From: Crossaster papposus
Taxonomy: Eukaryota; Echinodermata; Asteroidea; Velatida; Solasteridae
Reading direction: 5' to 3'
NCBI GenBank assembly: GCA_037893245.1
Contig: JBAIAA010000396.1
Span: 992,001-1,056,000 of the forward strand
Length of the DNA: 64,000 nucleotides
A model generated the notes under the pieces. That model had not been told where the DNA came from. It worked only from the letters and a program-made list of their open reading frames with translations, and searched no databases. Positions 22,297 to 33,769 of the stretch are shown here, piece after piece. Each line of letters opens with the position of its first letter. The first letter of the stretch is position 1. The position numbers were made by a program, and so were the translations under genes.

Positions 22297-22947
22297 ATCT
22301 GAGCTGCGAACCTCAACGTTGTTCGAGAATGAAGAGACACTCACCAGCTCGACATTTGAGCCAAAATATTGCCAAATTTCTCACTGGAACAAACCTAAAC
22401 TGAGAGACTCATGCGTCAGGACACTGGCGGCATATGCCTATGTGGCACTACACGTGTACATACAAACACATCAGAAAACATGGCTGCGAATGAGGATATT
22501 TTTGTCGACATATATCTGAGCTGCGAGCCTCAACGTTGTTCGAGAATGAAGAGACACTCACCAGCTCGACATCCGAGCCAAAATATTGCCAAATTTCTCA
22601 CTGGAAAAAACCCAAACTGAGAGACTCATGCGTCAGGATACTGGCGGCATAGGCCTATGTGGCAATACACGTGTACATACATACGCATCAGAAAACATGC
22701 CTGCGAATGAGGATAATGTTCTCGACATATATCTGAGCTGCGAACCTCAACGTTGTTCGAGAATGAAGAGACACTTACCAGCTCGACATCTGAGCCAAAA
22801 TATTGCCAAATTTCTCACTGGAACAAACCTAAACTGAGAGACTCATGCGTCAGGACACTGGCGGCATATGCCTATGTGGCAATACACGTGTACATACAAA
22901 CACATCAGAAAACATGGCTGCGAATGAGGATATTTTTCTCGACATAT

Positions 22948-23815
22948 ATCTGAGCTGCGAACCTCAACGTTGTTGGAGAATGAAGAGACATTCACCACCT
23001 CCACATCTGAGCTAACATATCGCCAAAATTCTCACCGAAAGAGACCAAAACTTTGAGACACATGCGTCAGGACACTGGCGGCATAGGCCTATGCGGCAAT
23101 ACACGTGTACACGCATAAACATAAGAAAACATGGCTGCGAATGAGGATAATTTTATGAACTTATATCTGAGCTGCAAACCTCAACTTTGTTCGAGAATGA
23201 AGAGACTCTCACCAGCTCGACATCCGAGCCAAAATATTACCAAATTTCTCACTGGAAAAAAACCAAACTGAGAGACTCATGCGTCAGGATACTGGCGGCA
23301 TAGGCCTATGTGGCAATACACGTGTACATACATACACATCAGAAAACATGGCTGCGAATGAGGATAATGTTCTCGACATATATCTGATCTGCGAACCTCA
23401 ACGTTGTTCGAGAATGAAGAGACACTCACCAGCTCGACATTTGAGCCAAAATATTGCCAAATTTCTCACTGGAACAAACCTAAACTGAGAGACTCATGCG
23501 TCAGGACACTGGCGGCATATGCCTATGTGGCACTACACGTGTACATACAAACACATCAGAAAACATGGCTGCGAATGAGGATATTTTTCTCGACATATAT
23601 CTGAGCTGCGAGCCTCAGCGTTGTTCGAGAATGAAGAGACACTCACCAGCTCGACATCCGAGCCAAAATATTACCAAATTTCTCACTGGAAAAAACCCAA
23701 ACTGAGAGACTCATGCGTCAGGATACTGGCGGCATAGGCCTATGTGGCAATACACGTGTACATACATACACATCAGAAAACATGCCTGCGAATGAGGATA
23801 TTTTTCTCGACATAT
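22948..23815 (+). repeat. 868-bp tetramer, copy 1
   Basis: Four units in the order B, D, D/A (with CTGATCTGC), A. Class B starts at 22948, 23816 and 24684, exactly 868 bp apart. This copy has CACCGAAAGAGACC and AACTTTGTTCG with AGACTCTCACC. Confidence 0.85.
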
Positions 23816-24683
23816 ATCTGAGCTGCGAACCTCAACGTTGTTGGAGAATGAAGAGACATTCACCACCTCCACATCTGAGCTAACATATCGCCAAAATTCT
23901 CACCGGAAGAGACCAAAACTTTGAGACACATGCGTCAGGACACTGGCGGCATAGGCCTATGCGGCAATACACGTGTACACGCATAAACATAAGAAAATAT
24001 GGCTGCGAATGAGGATAATTTTATGAACTTATATCTGAGCTGCAAACCTCAGCGTTGTTCGAGAATGAAGAGACACTCACCAGCTCGACATCCGAGCCAA
24101 AATATTACCAAATTTCTCACTGGAAAAAACCCAAACTGAGAGACTCATGCGTCAGGATACTGGCGGCATAGGCCTATGTGGCAATACACGTGTACATACA
24201 TACACATCAGAAAACATGGCTGCGAATGAGGATAATGTTCTCGACATATATCTGATCTGCGAACCTCAACGTTGTTCGAGAATGAAGAGACACTCACCAG
24301 CTCGACATTTGAGCCAAAATATTGCCAAATTTCTCACTGGAACAAACCTAAACTGAGAGACTCATGCGTCAGGACACTGGCGGCATATGCCTATGTGGCA
24401 CTACACGTGTACATACAAACACATCAGAAAACATGGCTGCGAATGAGGATATTTTTCTCGACATATATCTGAGCTGCGAGCCTCAGCGTTGTTCGAGAAT
24501 GAAGAGACACTCACCAGCTCGACATCCGAGCCAAAATATTACCAAATTTCTCACTGGAAAAAACCCAAACTGAGAGACTCATGCGTCAGGATACTGGCGG
24601 CATAGGCCTATGTGGCAATACACGTGTACATACATACACATCAGAAAACATGCCTGCGAATGAGGATATTTTTCTCGACATAT
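23816..24683 (+). repeat. 868-bp tetramer, copy 2
   Basis: Same four-unit order as 22948-23815. The first two units have AAAATATGGCTGCG and CCTCAGCGTTGTTCG, like the B-D pairs near 11275 and 21863. Copies 2 and 1 differ mainly in those first two units. Confidence 0.85.
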
Positions 24684-25551
24684 ATCTGAGCTGCGAACCT
24701 CAACGTTGTTGGAGAATGAAGAGACATTCACCACCTCCACATCTGAGCTAACATATCGCCAAAATTCTCACCGGAAGAGACCAAAACTTTGAGACACATG
24801 CGTCAGGACACTGGCGGCATAGGCCTATGCGGCAATACACGTGTACACGCATAAACATAAGAAAATATGGCTGCGAATGAGGATAATTTTATGAACTTAT
24901 ATCTGAGCTGCAAACCTCAGCGTTGTTCGAGAATGAAGAGACACTCACCAGCTCGACATCCGAGCCAAAATATTACCAAATTTCTCACTGGAAAAAAATC
25001 AAACTGAGAGACTCATGCGTCAGGATACTGGCGGCATAGGCCTATGTGGCAATACACGTGTACATACATACACATCAGAAAACATGGCTGCGAATGAGGA
25101 TAATGTTCTCGACATATATCTGAGCTGCGAACCTCAACCTTGTTCGAGAATGAAGAGACACTCACCAGCTCGACATTTGAGCCAAAATATTGCCAAATTT
25201 CTCACTGGAACAAACCTAAACTGAGAGACTCATGCGTCAGGACACTGGCGGCATATGCCTATGTGGAACTACACGTGTACATACACACACATCAGAAAAC
25301 ATTGCTGCGAATGAGGATATTTTTCTCGACATATATCTGAGCTGCGAGCCTCAACGTTGTTCGAGAATGAAGAGACACTCACCAGCTTGACATCCGAGCC
25401 AAAATATTGCCAAATTTCTCACTGGAAAAAACCCAAACTGAGAGACTCATGCGTCAGGATACTGGCGGCATAGGCCTATATGGCAATACACGTGTACATA
25501 CATACACATCAGAAAACATGGCTGCGAATGAGGATAATGTTCTCGACATAT
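24684..25551 (+). repeat. 868-bp tetramer, copy 3, diverging at its end
   Basis: B and D units match copy 2. The third unit has private changes (CCTCAACCTTGTTCG, ATGTGGAACTACACG, ACACACACATC, ACATTGCTGCG), and the fourth reads CACCAGCTTGACATCC and GGCCTATATGGC. It therefore drifted, or was partly replaced from outside the tetramer. Confidence 0.75.
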
Positions 25552-27815
25552 ATCTGAGCTGCGAACCTCAACGTTGTTCGAGAATGAAGAGACACTCACC
25601 AGCTCGACATTTGAGCCAAAATATTGCCAAATTTCTCACTGGAACAAACCTAAACTGAGAGACTCATGCGTCAGGACACTGGCGGCATATGCCTATGTGG
25701 CACTACACGTGTACATACAAACACATCAGAAAACATGGCTGCGAATGAGGATATTTTTGTCGACATATATCTGAGCTGCGAGCCTCAACGTTGTTCGAGA
25801 ATGAAGAGACACTCACCAGCTCGACATCCGAGCCAAAATATTGCCAAATTTCTCACTGGAAAAAACCCAAACTGAGAGACTCATGCGTCAGGATACTGGC
25901 GGCATAGGCATATGTGGCAATACACGTGTACATACATACGCATCAGAAAACATGCCTGCGAATGAGGATAATGTTCTCGACATATATCTGAGCTGCGAAC
26001 CTCAACGTTGTTCGAGAATGAAGAGACACTCACCAGCTCGACATCTGAGCCAAAATATTGCCAAATTTCTCACTGGAACAAACCTAAACTGAGAGACTCA
26101 TGCGTCAGGACACTGGCGGCATATGCCTATGTGGCAATACACGTGTACATACAAACACATCAGAAAACATGCCTGCGAATGAGGATATTTTTCTCGACAT
26201 ATATCTGAGCTGCGAACCTCAACGTTGTTGGAGAATGAAGAGACATTCACCACCTCCACATCTGAGCTAACATATCGCCAAAATTCTCACCGGAAGAGAC
26301 CAAAACTTTGAGACACATGCGTCAGGACACTGGCGGCATAGGCCTATGCGGCAATACACGTGTACACGCATAAACATAAGAAAACATGGCTGCGAATGAG
26401 GATAATTTTATGAACTTATATCTGAGCTGCAAACCTCAACTTTGTTCGAGAATGAAGAGACTCTCACCAGCTCGACATCCGAGCCAAAATATTACCAAAT
26501 TTCTCACTGGAAAAAACCCAAACTGAGAGACTCATGCGTCAGGATACTGGCGGCATAGGCCTATGTGGCAATACACGTGTACATACATACACATCAGAAA
26601 ACATGGCTGCGAATGAGGATAATGTTCTCGACATATATCTGATCTGCGAACCTCAACGTTGTTCGAGAATGAAGAGACACTCACCAGCTCGACATTTGAG
26701 CCAAAATATTGCCAAATTTCTCACTGGAACAAACCTAAACTGAGAGACTCATGCGTCAGGACACTGGCGGCATATGCCTATGTGGCACTACACGTGTACA
26801 TACAAACACATCAGAAAACATGGCTGCGAATGAGGATATTTTTCTCGACATATATCTGAGCTGCGAGCCTCAGCGTTGTTCGAGAATAAAGAGACACTCA
26901 CCAGCTCGACATCCGAGCCAAAATATTACCAAATTTCTCACTGGAAAAAACCCAAACTGAGAGACTCATGCGTCAGGATACTGGCGGCATAGGCCTATGT
27001 GGCAATACACGTGTACATACATACACATCAGAAAACATGCCTGCGAACGAGGATATTTTTCTCGACATATATCTGAGCTGCGAACCTCAACGTTGTTGGA
27101 GAATGAAGAGACATTCACCACCTCCACATCTGAGCTAACATATCGCCAAAATTCTCACCGGAAGAGACCAAAACTTTGAGACACATGCGTCAGGACACTG
27201 GCGGCATAGGCCTATGCGGCAATACACGTGTACACGCATAAACATAAGAAAACATGGCTGCGAATGAGGATAATTTTATGAACTTATATCTGAGCTGCAA
27301 ACCTCAACTTTGTTCGAGAATGAAGAGACTCTCACCAGCTCGACATCCGAGCCAAAATATTACCAAATTTCTCACTGGAAAAAACCCAAACTGAGAGACT
27401 CATGCGTCAGGATACTGGCGGCATAGGCCTATGTGGCAATACACGTGTACATACATACACATCAGAAAACATGGCTGCGAATGAGGATAATGTTCTCGAC
27501 ATATATCTGAGCTGCGAACCTCAACGTTGTTCGAGAATGAAGAGACACTCACCAGCTCGACATTTGAGCCAAAATATTGCCAAATTTCTCACTGGAACAA
27601 ACCTAAACTGAGAGACTCATGCGTCAGGACACTGGCGACATATGCCTATGTGGCACTACACGTGTACATACAAACACATCAGAAAACATGGCTGCGAATG
27701 AGGATATTTTTCTCGACATATATCTGAGCTGCGAGCCTCAACGTTGTTCGAGAATGAAGAGACACTCACCAGCTCGACATCCGAGCCAAAATATTGCCAA
27801 ATTTCTCACTGGAAA
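25552..27815 (+). repeat. HOR of 3255 bp, copy 2 (incomplete)
   Basis: This follows copy 1 with few differences until about 27815. There GGAAAAACCCAAAC has one A fewer, giving a 216-bp unit, and the register shifts by one base. Confidence 0.8.
26203..27070 (+). repeat. 868-bp tetramer inside HOR copy 2, first
   Basis: Units B, D (AACTTTGTTCG, AGACTCTCACC), D/A (CTGATCTGC), A with CCTCAGCGTTG and GAATAAAGAGACAC. The next B unit starts 868 bp later. Confidence 0.8.
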
Positions 27816-27938
27816 AACCCAAACTGAGAGACTCATGCGTCAGGATACTGGCGGCATAGGCCTATGTGGCAATACACGTGTACATACATACGCATCAGAA
27901 AACATGGCTGCGAATGAGGATAATGTTCTCGACATATA
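27071..27938 (+). repeat. 868-bp tetramer inside HOR copy 2, second
   Basis: Same order as 26203-27070, but the third unit has CTGAGCTGC and the A unit ATTGCC. The last unit is one base short (GGAAAAACCC). That lets an open frame run through two monomers (27619-28044), which is an accident of length and not a gene. Confidence 0.75.
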
Positions 27939-30045
27939 TCTGAGCTGCGAACCTCAACGTTGTTCGAGAATGAAGAGACACTCACCAGGTCGACATCTGA
28001 GCCAAAATATTGCCAAATTTCTCACTGGAACAAACCTAAACTGAGAGACTCATGCGTCAGGACACTGGCGGCATATGCCTATGTGGCAATACACGTGTAC
28101 ATACAAACACATCAGAAAACATGCCTGCGAATGAGGATATTTTTCTCGACATATATCTGAGCTGCGAACCTCAACGTTGTTGGAGAATGAAGAGACATTC
28201 ACCACCTCCACATCTGAGCTAACATATCGCCAACATTCTCACCGGAAGAGACCAAAACTTTGAGACACATGCGTCAGGACACTGGCGGCATAGGCCTATG
28301 CGGCAATACACGTGTACACGCATAAACATAAGAAAACATGGCTGCGAATGAGGATAATTTTATGAACTTATATCTGAGCTGCAAACCTCAACGTTGTTCG
28401 AGAATGAAGAGACACTCACCAGCTCGACATCCGAGCCAAAATATTACCAAATTTCTCACTGGAAAAAACCCAAACTGAGGGACTCATGCGTCAGGATACT
28501 GGCGGCATAGGCCTATGTGGCAATACATGTGTACATACATACACATCAGAAAACATGGCTGCGAATGAGGATAATGTTCTCGACATATATCTGATCTGCG
28601 AACCTCAACGTTGTTCGAGAATGAAGAGACACTCACCAGCTCGACATTTGAGCCAAAATATTGCCAAATTTCTCACCTGAACAAACCTAAACTGAGAGAC
28701 TCATGCGTCAGGACACTGGCGGCATATGCCTATGTGGCACTACACGTGTACATACAAACACATCAGAAAACATGGCTGCGAATGAGGATATTTTTCTCGA
28801 CATATATCTGAGCTGCGAGCCTCACCGTTGTTCGAGAATGAAGAGACACCCACCAGCTCGACATCCGAGCCAAAATATTACCAAATTTCTCACTGGAAAA
28901 ACCCAAACTGAGAGACTCATGCGTCAGGATACTGGCGGCATAGGCCTATGTGGCAATACACGTGTACATACATACACATCAGAAAACATGGCTGCAAATG
29001 AGGATAATGTTCTCGACATATATCTGAGCTGCGAACCTCAACGTTGTTCGAGAATGAAGAGACACTCACCAGCTCGACATCCGAGCCAAAATATTGCCAA
29101 ATTTCTCACTGGAAAAAACCCAAACTGAGAGACTCATGCGTCAGGATACTGGCGGCATAGGCCTATGTGGCAATACACGTGTACATACATACGCATCAGA
29201 AAACATGGCTGCGAATGAGGATAATGTTCTCGACATATATCTGAGCTGCGAACCTCAACGTTGTTCGAGAATGAAGAGACACTCACCAGCTCGACATTTG
29301 AGCCAAAATATTGCCAAATTTCTCACTGGAACAAACCTAAACTGAGAGACTCATGCGTCAGGACACTGGCGGCATATGCCTATGTGGCACTACACGTGTA
29401 CATACAAACACATCAGAAAACATGGCTGCGAATGAGGATATTTTTCTCGACATATATCTGAGCTGCGAGCCTCAACGTTGTTCGAGAATGAAGAGACACT
29501 CACCAGCTCGACATCCGAGCCAAAATATTGCCAAATTTCTCACTGGAAAAAACCCAAACTGAGAGACTCATGCGTCATGATACTGTCGGCATAGGCCTAT
29601 GTGGCAATACACGTGTACATACATACGCATCAGAAAACAGGGCTGCTAATGAGGATAATGTTCTCGACATATATCTGAGCTGCGAACCTCAACGTTGTTC
29701 GAGAATGAAGAGACACTCATCAGCTCGACATCTGAGCCAAAATATTGCCAAATTTCTCACTGGAAAAAAAAAAAACTGTGAGACTCATGCTTCTGGACAC
29801 TGGTGACATGATAATGTTCTCGACATGTATCTGAGCTGCGAACCTCAACGTTGTTCGAGAATGAAGAGACACTCATCAGCTCGACATCTGAGCCAAAATA
29901 TTGCCAAATGTCTCACTGGAACAAACCTAAACTAAGAGACTCATGCGTCAGGACACTGGCGGCATATGCCTATGTGGCAATACACGTGTACATACAAACA
30001 CATCAGAAAACATGCCTGCGAATGAGGATATTTTTCTCGACATAT
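27939..30045 (+). repeat. Full-length monomers after the tetramer zone
   Basis: About nine and a half units of A, B and D type. A second 216-bp unit lies near 28898 (GGAAAAACCCAAAC). Private variants: TACATGTGTA near 28524, CTCACCGTTGTTCG near 28823, CGTCATGATACTGTCGGC near 29574 and ACAGGGCTGCTAATG near 29636. The first short unit since 20188 appears at 29672; it is a chimera with a class A front and a run of twelve A. Confidence 0.75.
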
Positions 30046-31284
30046 ATCTGAGCTGCGAACCTCAACGTTGTTGGATAATGAAGAGACATTCACCACCTCC
30101 ACATCTGAGCTAACATATCGCCAAAATTCTCACCGGAAGAGACCAAAACTTTGAGAAACATGCGTCAGGACACTGGCGGCATAGGCCTATGCGGCAATAC
30201 ACGTGTACACGCATAAACATAAGAAAATATGGCTGCGAATGAGGATAATTTTATGAACTTATATCTGAGCTGTGAACCTCAACGTTGTTCGAGAATGAAG
30301 AGACACTCACCAGCTCGACATCCGAGCCAAAATATTACCAAATTTCTCACTGGAAAAAACCCAAACTGAGAGACTCATGCGTCAGGATACTGGCGGCATA
30401 GGCCTATGTGGCAATACACGTGTACTAACATACACATCAGAAAACATGGCTGCGAATGAGGATAATGTTCTCGACATATATCTGAGCTGCGAACCTCAAC
30501 GTTGTTCGAGAATGAAGAGACACTCACCAGCTCGACATTTGAGCCAAAATATTGCAAAATTTCTCACTGGAACAAACCTAAACTGAGAGACTCATGCGTC
30601 AGGACACTGGCGGCATATGCCTATGTGGCAATACACGTGTACATACATACGCATCAGAAAACATGGCTGCGAGTGAGGATAATGTTCTCGACATATATCT
30701 GAGCTGCGAACCTCAACGTTGTTCGAGAATGAAGAGACACTCACCAGCTCGACATCTGAGCCCAAATATTGCCAAATTTCTCACTGGAAAAAAAACCAAA
30801 CTGTGAGACTCATGCTTCTGGACACTGGTGACATGATAATGTTCTCGACATGTATCTGAGCTGCGAACCTCAACGTTGTTCGAGAATGAAGAGACACATC
30901 AGCTCGACATCTGAGCCAAAATATTGCCAAATTTCTCACTGGAACAAACCTAAACTGAGAGACTCATGCGTCAGGACACTGGCGGCATATGCCTATGTGG
31001 CACTACACGTGTACATACAAACACATCAGAAAACATGGTTGCGAATGAGGATAATGTTCTCGACATATATCTGAGCTGCGAACCTCAACGTTGTTCGGGA
31101 ATAAGGAGACACTCACCAGCTCGACATCTGAGCCAAAATATTGCCAAATTTCTCACTGGAACAAACCTAAACTGAGAGACTCATGCGTCAGGACACTGGC
31201 GGCATATGCCTATGTGGCAATACACGTGTACATACAAACACATCAGAAAACATGCCTGCGAATGAGGATATTTTTTCGACATAT
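30046..31284 (+). repeat. HOR of about 2483 bp, copy 1 (B-D-D-C-A-A block)
   Basis: The block recurs at 32528, 2482-2484 bp away. The offset grows by two because this copy has lost two bases in GAGACACATCAGC near 30893. Shared marks are GAGCTGTGAACC, TACTAACATAC or TACAAACATAC after the palindrome, GCCAAAATATTGCAAAATTTC, and ACATACATACGCATC. Confidence 0.75.
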
Positions 31285-31501
31285 ATCTGAGCTGCGAACC
31301 TCAACGTTGTTGGAGAATGAAGAGACATTCACCACCTCCACATCTGAGCTAACAGATCGCCAAAATTCTCACCGGAAGAGACCAAAACTTTGAGACACAT
31401 GCGTCAGGACACTGGCGGCATATGCCTATGTGGCACTACATGTGTACATACAAACACATCAGAAAACATGGCTGCGAATGAGGATATTTTCCTCGACATA
31501 T
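31285..31501 (+). repeat. Chimeric monomer: class B front, class A rear
   Basis: The unit starts as class B (GTTGGAG, CACCACCTCCACATC, CACCGGAAGAGACC, GAGACACATGCG) and switches near GGCGGCATATGCC to class A (CATATGCCTATGTGGCACTAC, ATACAAACACATC, TCGACATAT). The switch lies in the segment that is identical in both classes. Its palindrome is altered to TACATGTGTA. Similar units begin near 37193, 38711, 41487 and 43971. Confidence 0.85.
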
Positions 31502-32527
31502 ATCTGAGCTGCGAGCCTCAACGTTGTTCGAGAATGAAGAGACACTCACCAGCTCGACATCCGAGCCAAAATATTGCCAAATTTCTCACTGGAAAAAAAC
31601 CAAACTGAGAGACTCATGCGTCAGGATACTGGCGGCATAGGCCTATGTGGCACTACACGTGTACATGCAAACACATCAGAAAACATGGCTGCGAATGATG
31701 ATATTTTTTTCGACATATATCTGAGCTGCGAGCCTCAACGTTGATCGAGAATGAAGAGACACTCACAAGCTCGACATCCGAGCCAAAATATTGCCAAATT
31801 TCTCACTGAAAAAAAAAAACAAACTGTGAGACTCAAGCTTCTGGACACTGGTGACATGATAATGTTCTCGACATGTATCTGAGCTGCGAACCTCAAAGTT
31901 GTTCGAGAATGAAGAGACACTCATCAGCTCGACGTCTGAGCCAAAATATTGCCAAATTTCTCACTGGAACAAACCTAAACTGAGAGACTCATGCGTCAGG
32001 ACACTGGCGGCATATGCCTATGTGGCACTACACGTGTACATACAAACACATCAGAAAACATGGCTGCGAATGAGGATATTTTTCTCGACATATATCTGAG
32101 CTGCGAGCCTCAACGTTGTTCGAGATTATAGAGACACTCACCAGCTCGACATCCGAGCCAAAATATTGCCAAATTTCTCACTGGAAAAAAACCAAACTGA
32201 GAGACTCATGCGTCAGGATACTGGCGGCATAGGCCTATGTGGCAATACACGTGTACATACATACACATCAGAAAACATGGCTGCGAATGAGGATAATGTT
32301 CTCGACATATATCTGAGCTGCGAACCTCAACGTTGTTCGAGAATGAGGAGACACTCACCAGCTCGACATCTGAGCCAAAATATTGCCAAATTTCTCACTG
32401 GAACAAACCTAAACTGAGAGACTCATGCGTCAGGACACTGGCGGCATATGCCTATGTGGCAATACACGTGTACATACAAACACATCAGAAAACATGCCTG
32501 CGAATGAGGATATTTTTCTCGACATAT
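31502..32527 (+). repeat. Mixed A, C and GAGATTATAG monomers
   Basis: Contains the first short unit of the AAGCTT subtype (31719, site at 31835-31840) with a run of eleven A, an A unit with CTCAAAGTTG, and a GAGATTATAG unit at about 32100 joined to a D-type rear. A similar order (C with AAGCTT, then A, then other units) recurs 2701-2702 bp downstream at 34421. Confidence 0.72.
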
Positions 32528-33769
32528 ATCTGAGCTGCGAACCTCAACGTTGTTGGAGAATGAAGAGACATTCACCACCTCCACATCTGAGCTAACATAT
32601 CGCCAAAATTCTCACCGGAAGAAACCAAAACTTTAAGACAAATGCGTCAGGACACTGGCGGCATAGGCCTATGCGGCAATACACGTGTACACGCATAAAC
32701 ATAAGAAAACATGGCTGCGAATGAGGATAGTTTTATGAACTTATATCTGAGCTGTGAACCTCAACGTTGTTCGAGAATGAAGAGACACTCACCAGCTCGA
32801 CATCCGAGCCAAAATATTACCAAATTTCTCACTGGAAAAAACCCAAACTGAGAGACTCATGCGTCAGGATACTGGCGGCATAGGCCTATGTGGCAATACA
32901 CGTGTACAAACATACACATCAGAAAACATAGCTGCGAATGAGGATAATGTTCTCGACATATATCTGAGCTGCGAACCTCAACGTTGTTCGAGAATTAAGA
33001 GACACTCACCAGCTCGACATTTGAGCCAAAATATTGCAAAATTTCTCACTGGAACAAACCTAAACTGAGAGACTCATGCGTCAGGACACTGGCGGCATAT
33101 GCCTATGTGGCAATACACGTGTACATACATACGCATCAGAAAACATGGCTGCGAACGAGGATAATGTTCTCGACATATATCTGAGCTGCGAACCTCAACG
33201 TTGTTCGAGAATGAAGAGACATTCACCAGCTCGACATCTGAGCCAAAATATTGCCAAATTTCTCACTGGAAAAAAAACCAAACTGTGAGACTTATGCTTC
33301 TGGACACTGCTGACATGATAATGTTCTCGACATGTATCTGAGCTGCGAACCTCAACTTTGTTCGAGAATGAAGAGACACTCATCAGCTCGACATCTGAGC
33401 CAAAATATTGCCAAATTTCTCACTGGAACAAACCTAAACTGAGAGACTCATGCGTCAGGACACTGGCGGCATATGCCTATGTGGCACTACACGTGTACAT
33501 ACAAACACATCAGAAAACATGGCTGCGAATGAGGATAATGTTCTCGACATATATCTGTGCTGCGAACCTCAACGTTGTTCGAGAATGAGGAGACATTCAC
33601 CAGCTCGACATCTGAGCCAAAATATTGCCAAATTTCTCACTGGAACAAACCTAAACTGAGAGACTCATGCGTCAGGACACTGGCGGCATATGCCTATGTG
33701 GCAATACACGTGTACATACAAACACATCAGAAAACATGCCTGCGAATGAGGATATTTTTCTCGACATAT
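32528..33769 (+). repeat. HOR of about 2483 bp, copy 2
   Basis: Matches 30046-31284. Private changes are GAAACCAAAACTTTAAGACA near 32621, GAAAACATAGCTGCG near 32924, GAATTAAGAGACAC near 32992, ACACTGCTGACATG near 33304 and ATCTGTGCTGCG near 33552. Confidence 0.74.

Larger units (their letters stand above)
22297..25551 (+). repeat. HOR of 3255 bp (15 x 217), copy 1
   Basis: Fifteen full-length units with no short unit. The order recurs 3255 bp downstream: the unit with GATATTTTTGTCGAC (near 22494 and 25749), ATGCCTG with ACGCATCAG (near 22683 and 25938), and AACTTTGTTCG with AGACTCTCACC (near 23185 and 26440). It contains the 868-bp tetramers described separately, so it is a second layer built on them. 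Confidence 0.84.

Noticed and set aside
27619-28044. 141-codon frame
   Set aside because: It is two monomer frames joined because one unit is 216 bp; the peptide is simply the repeat translated twice.
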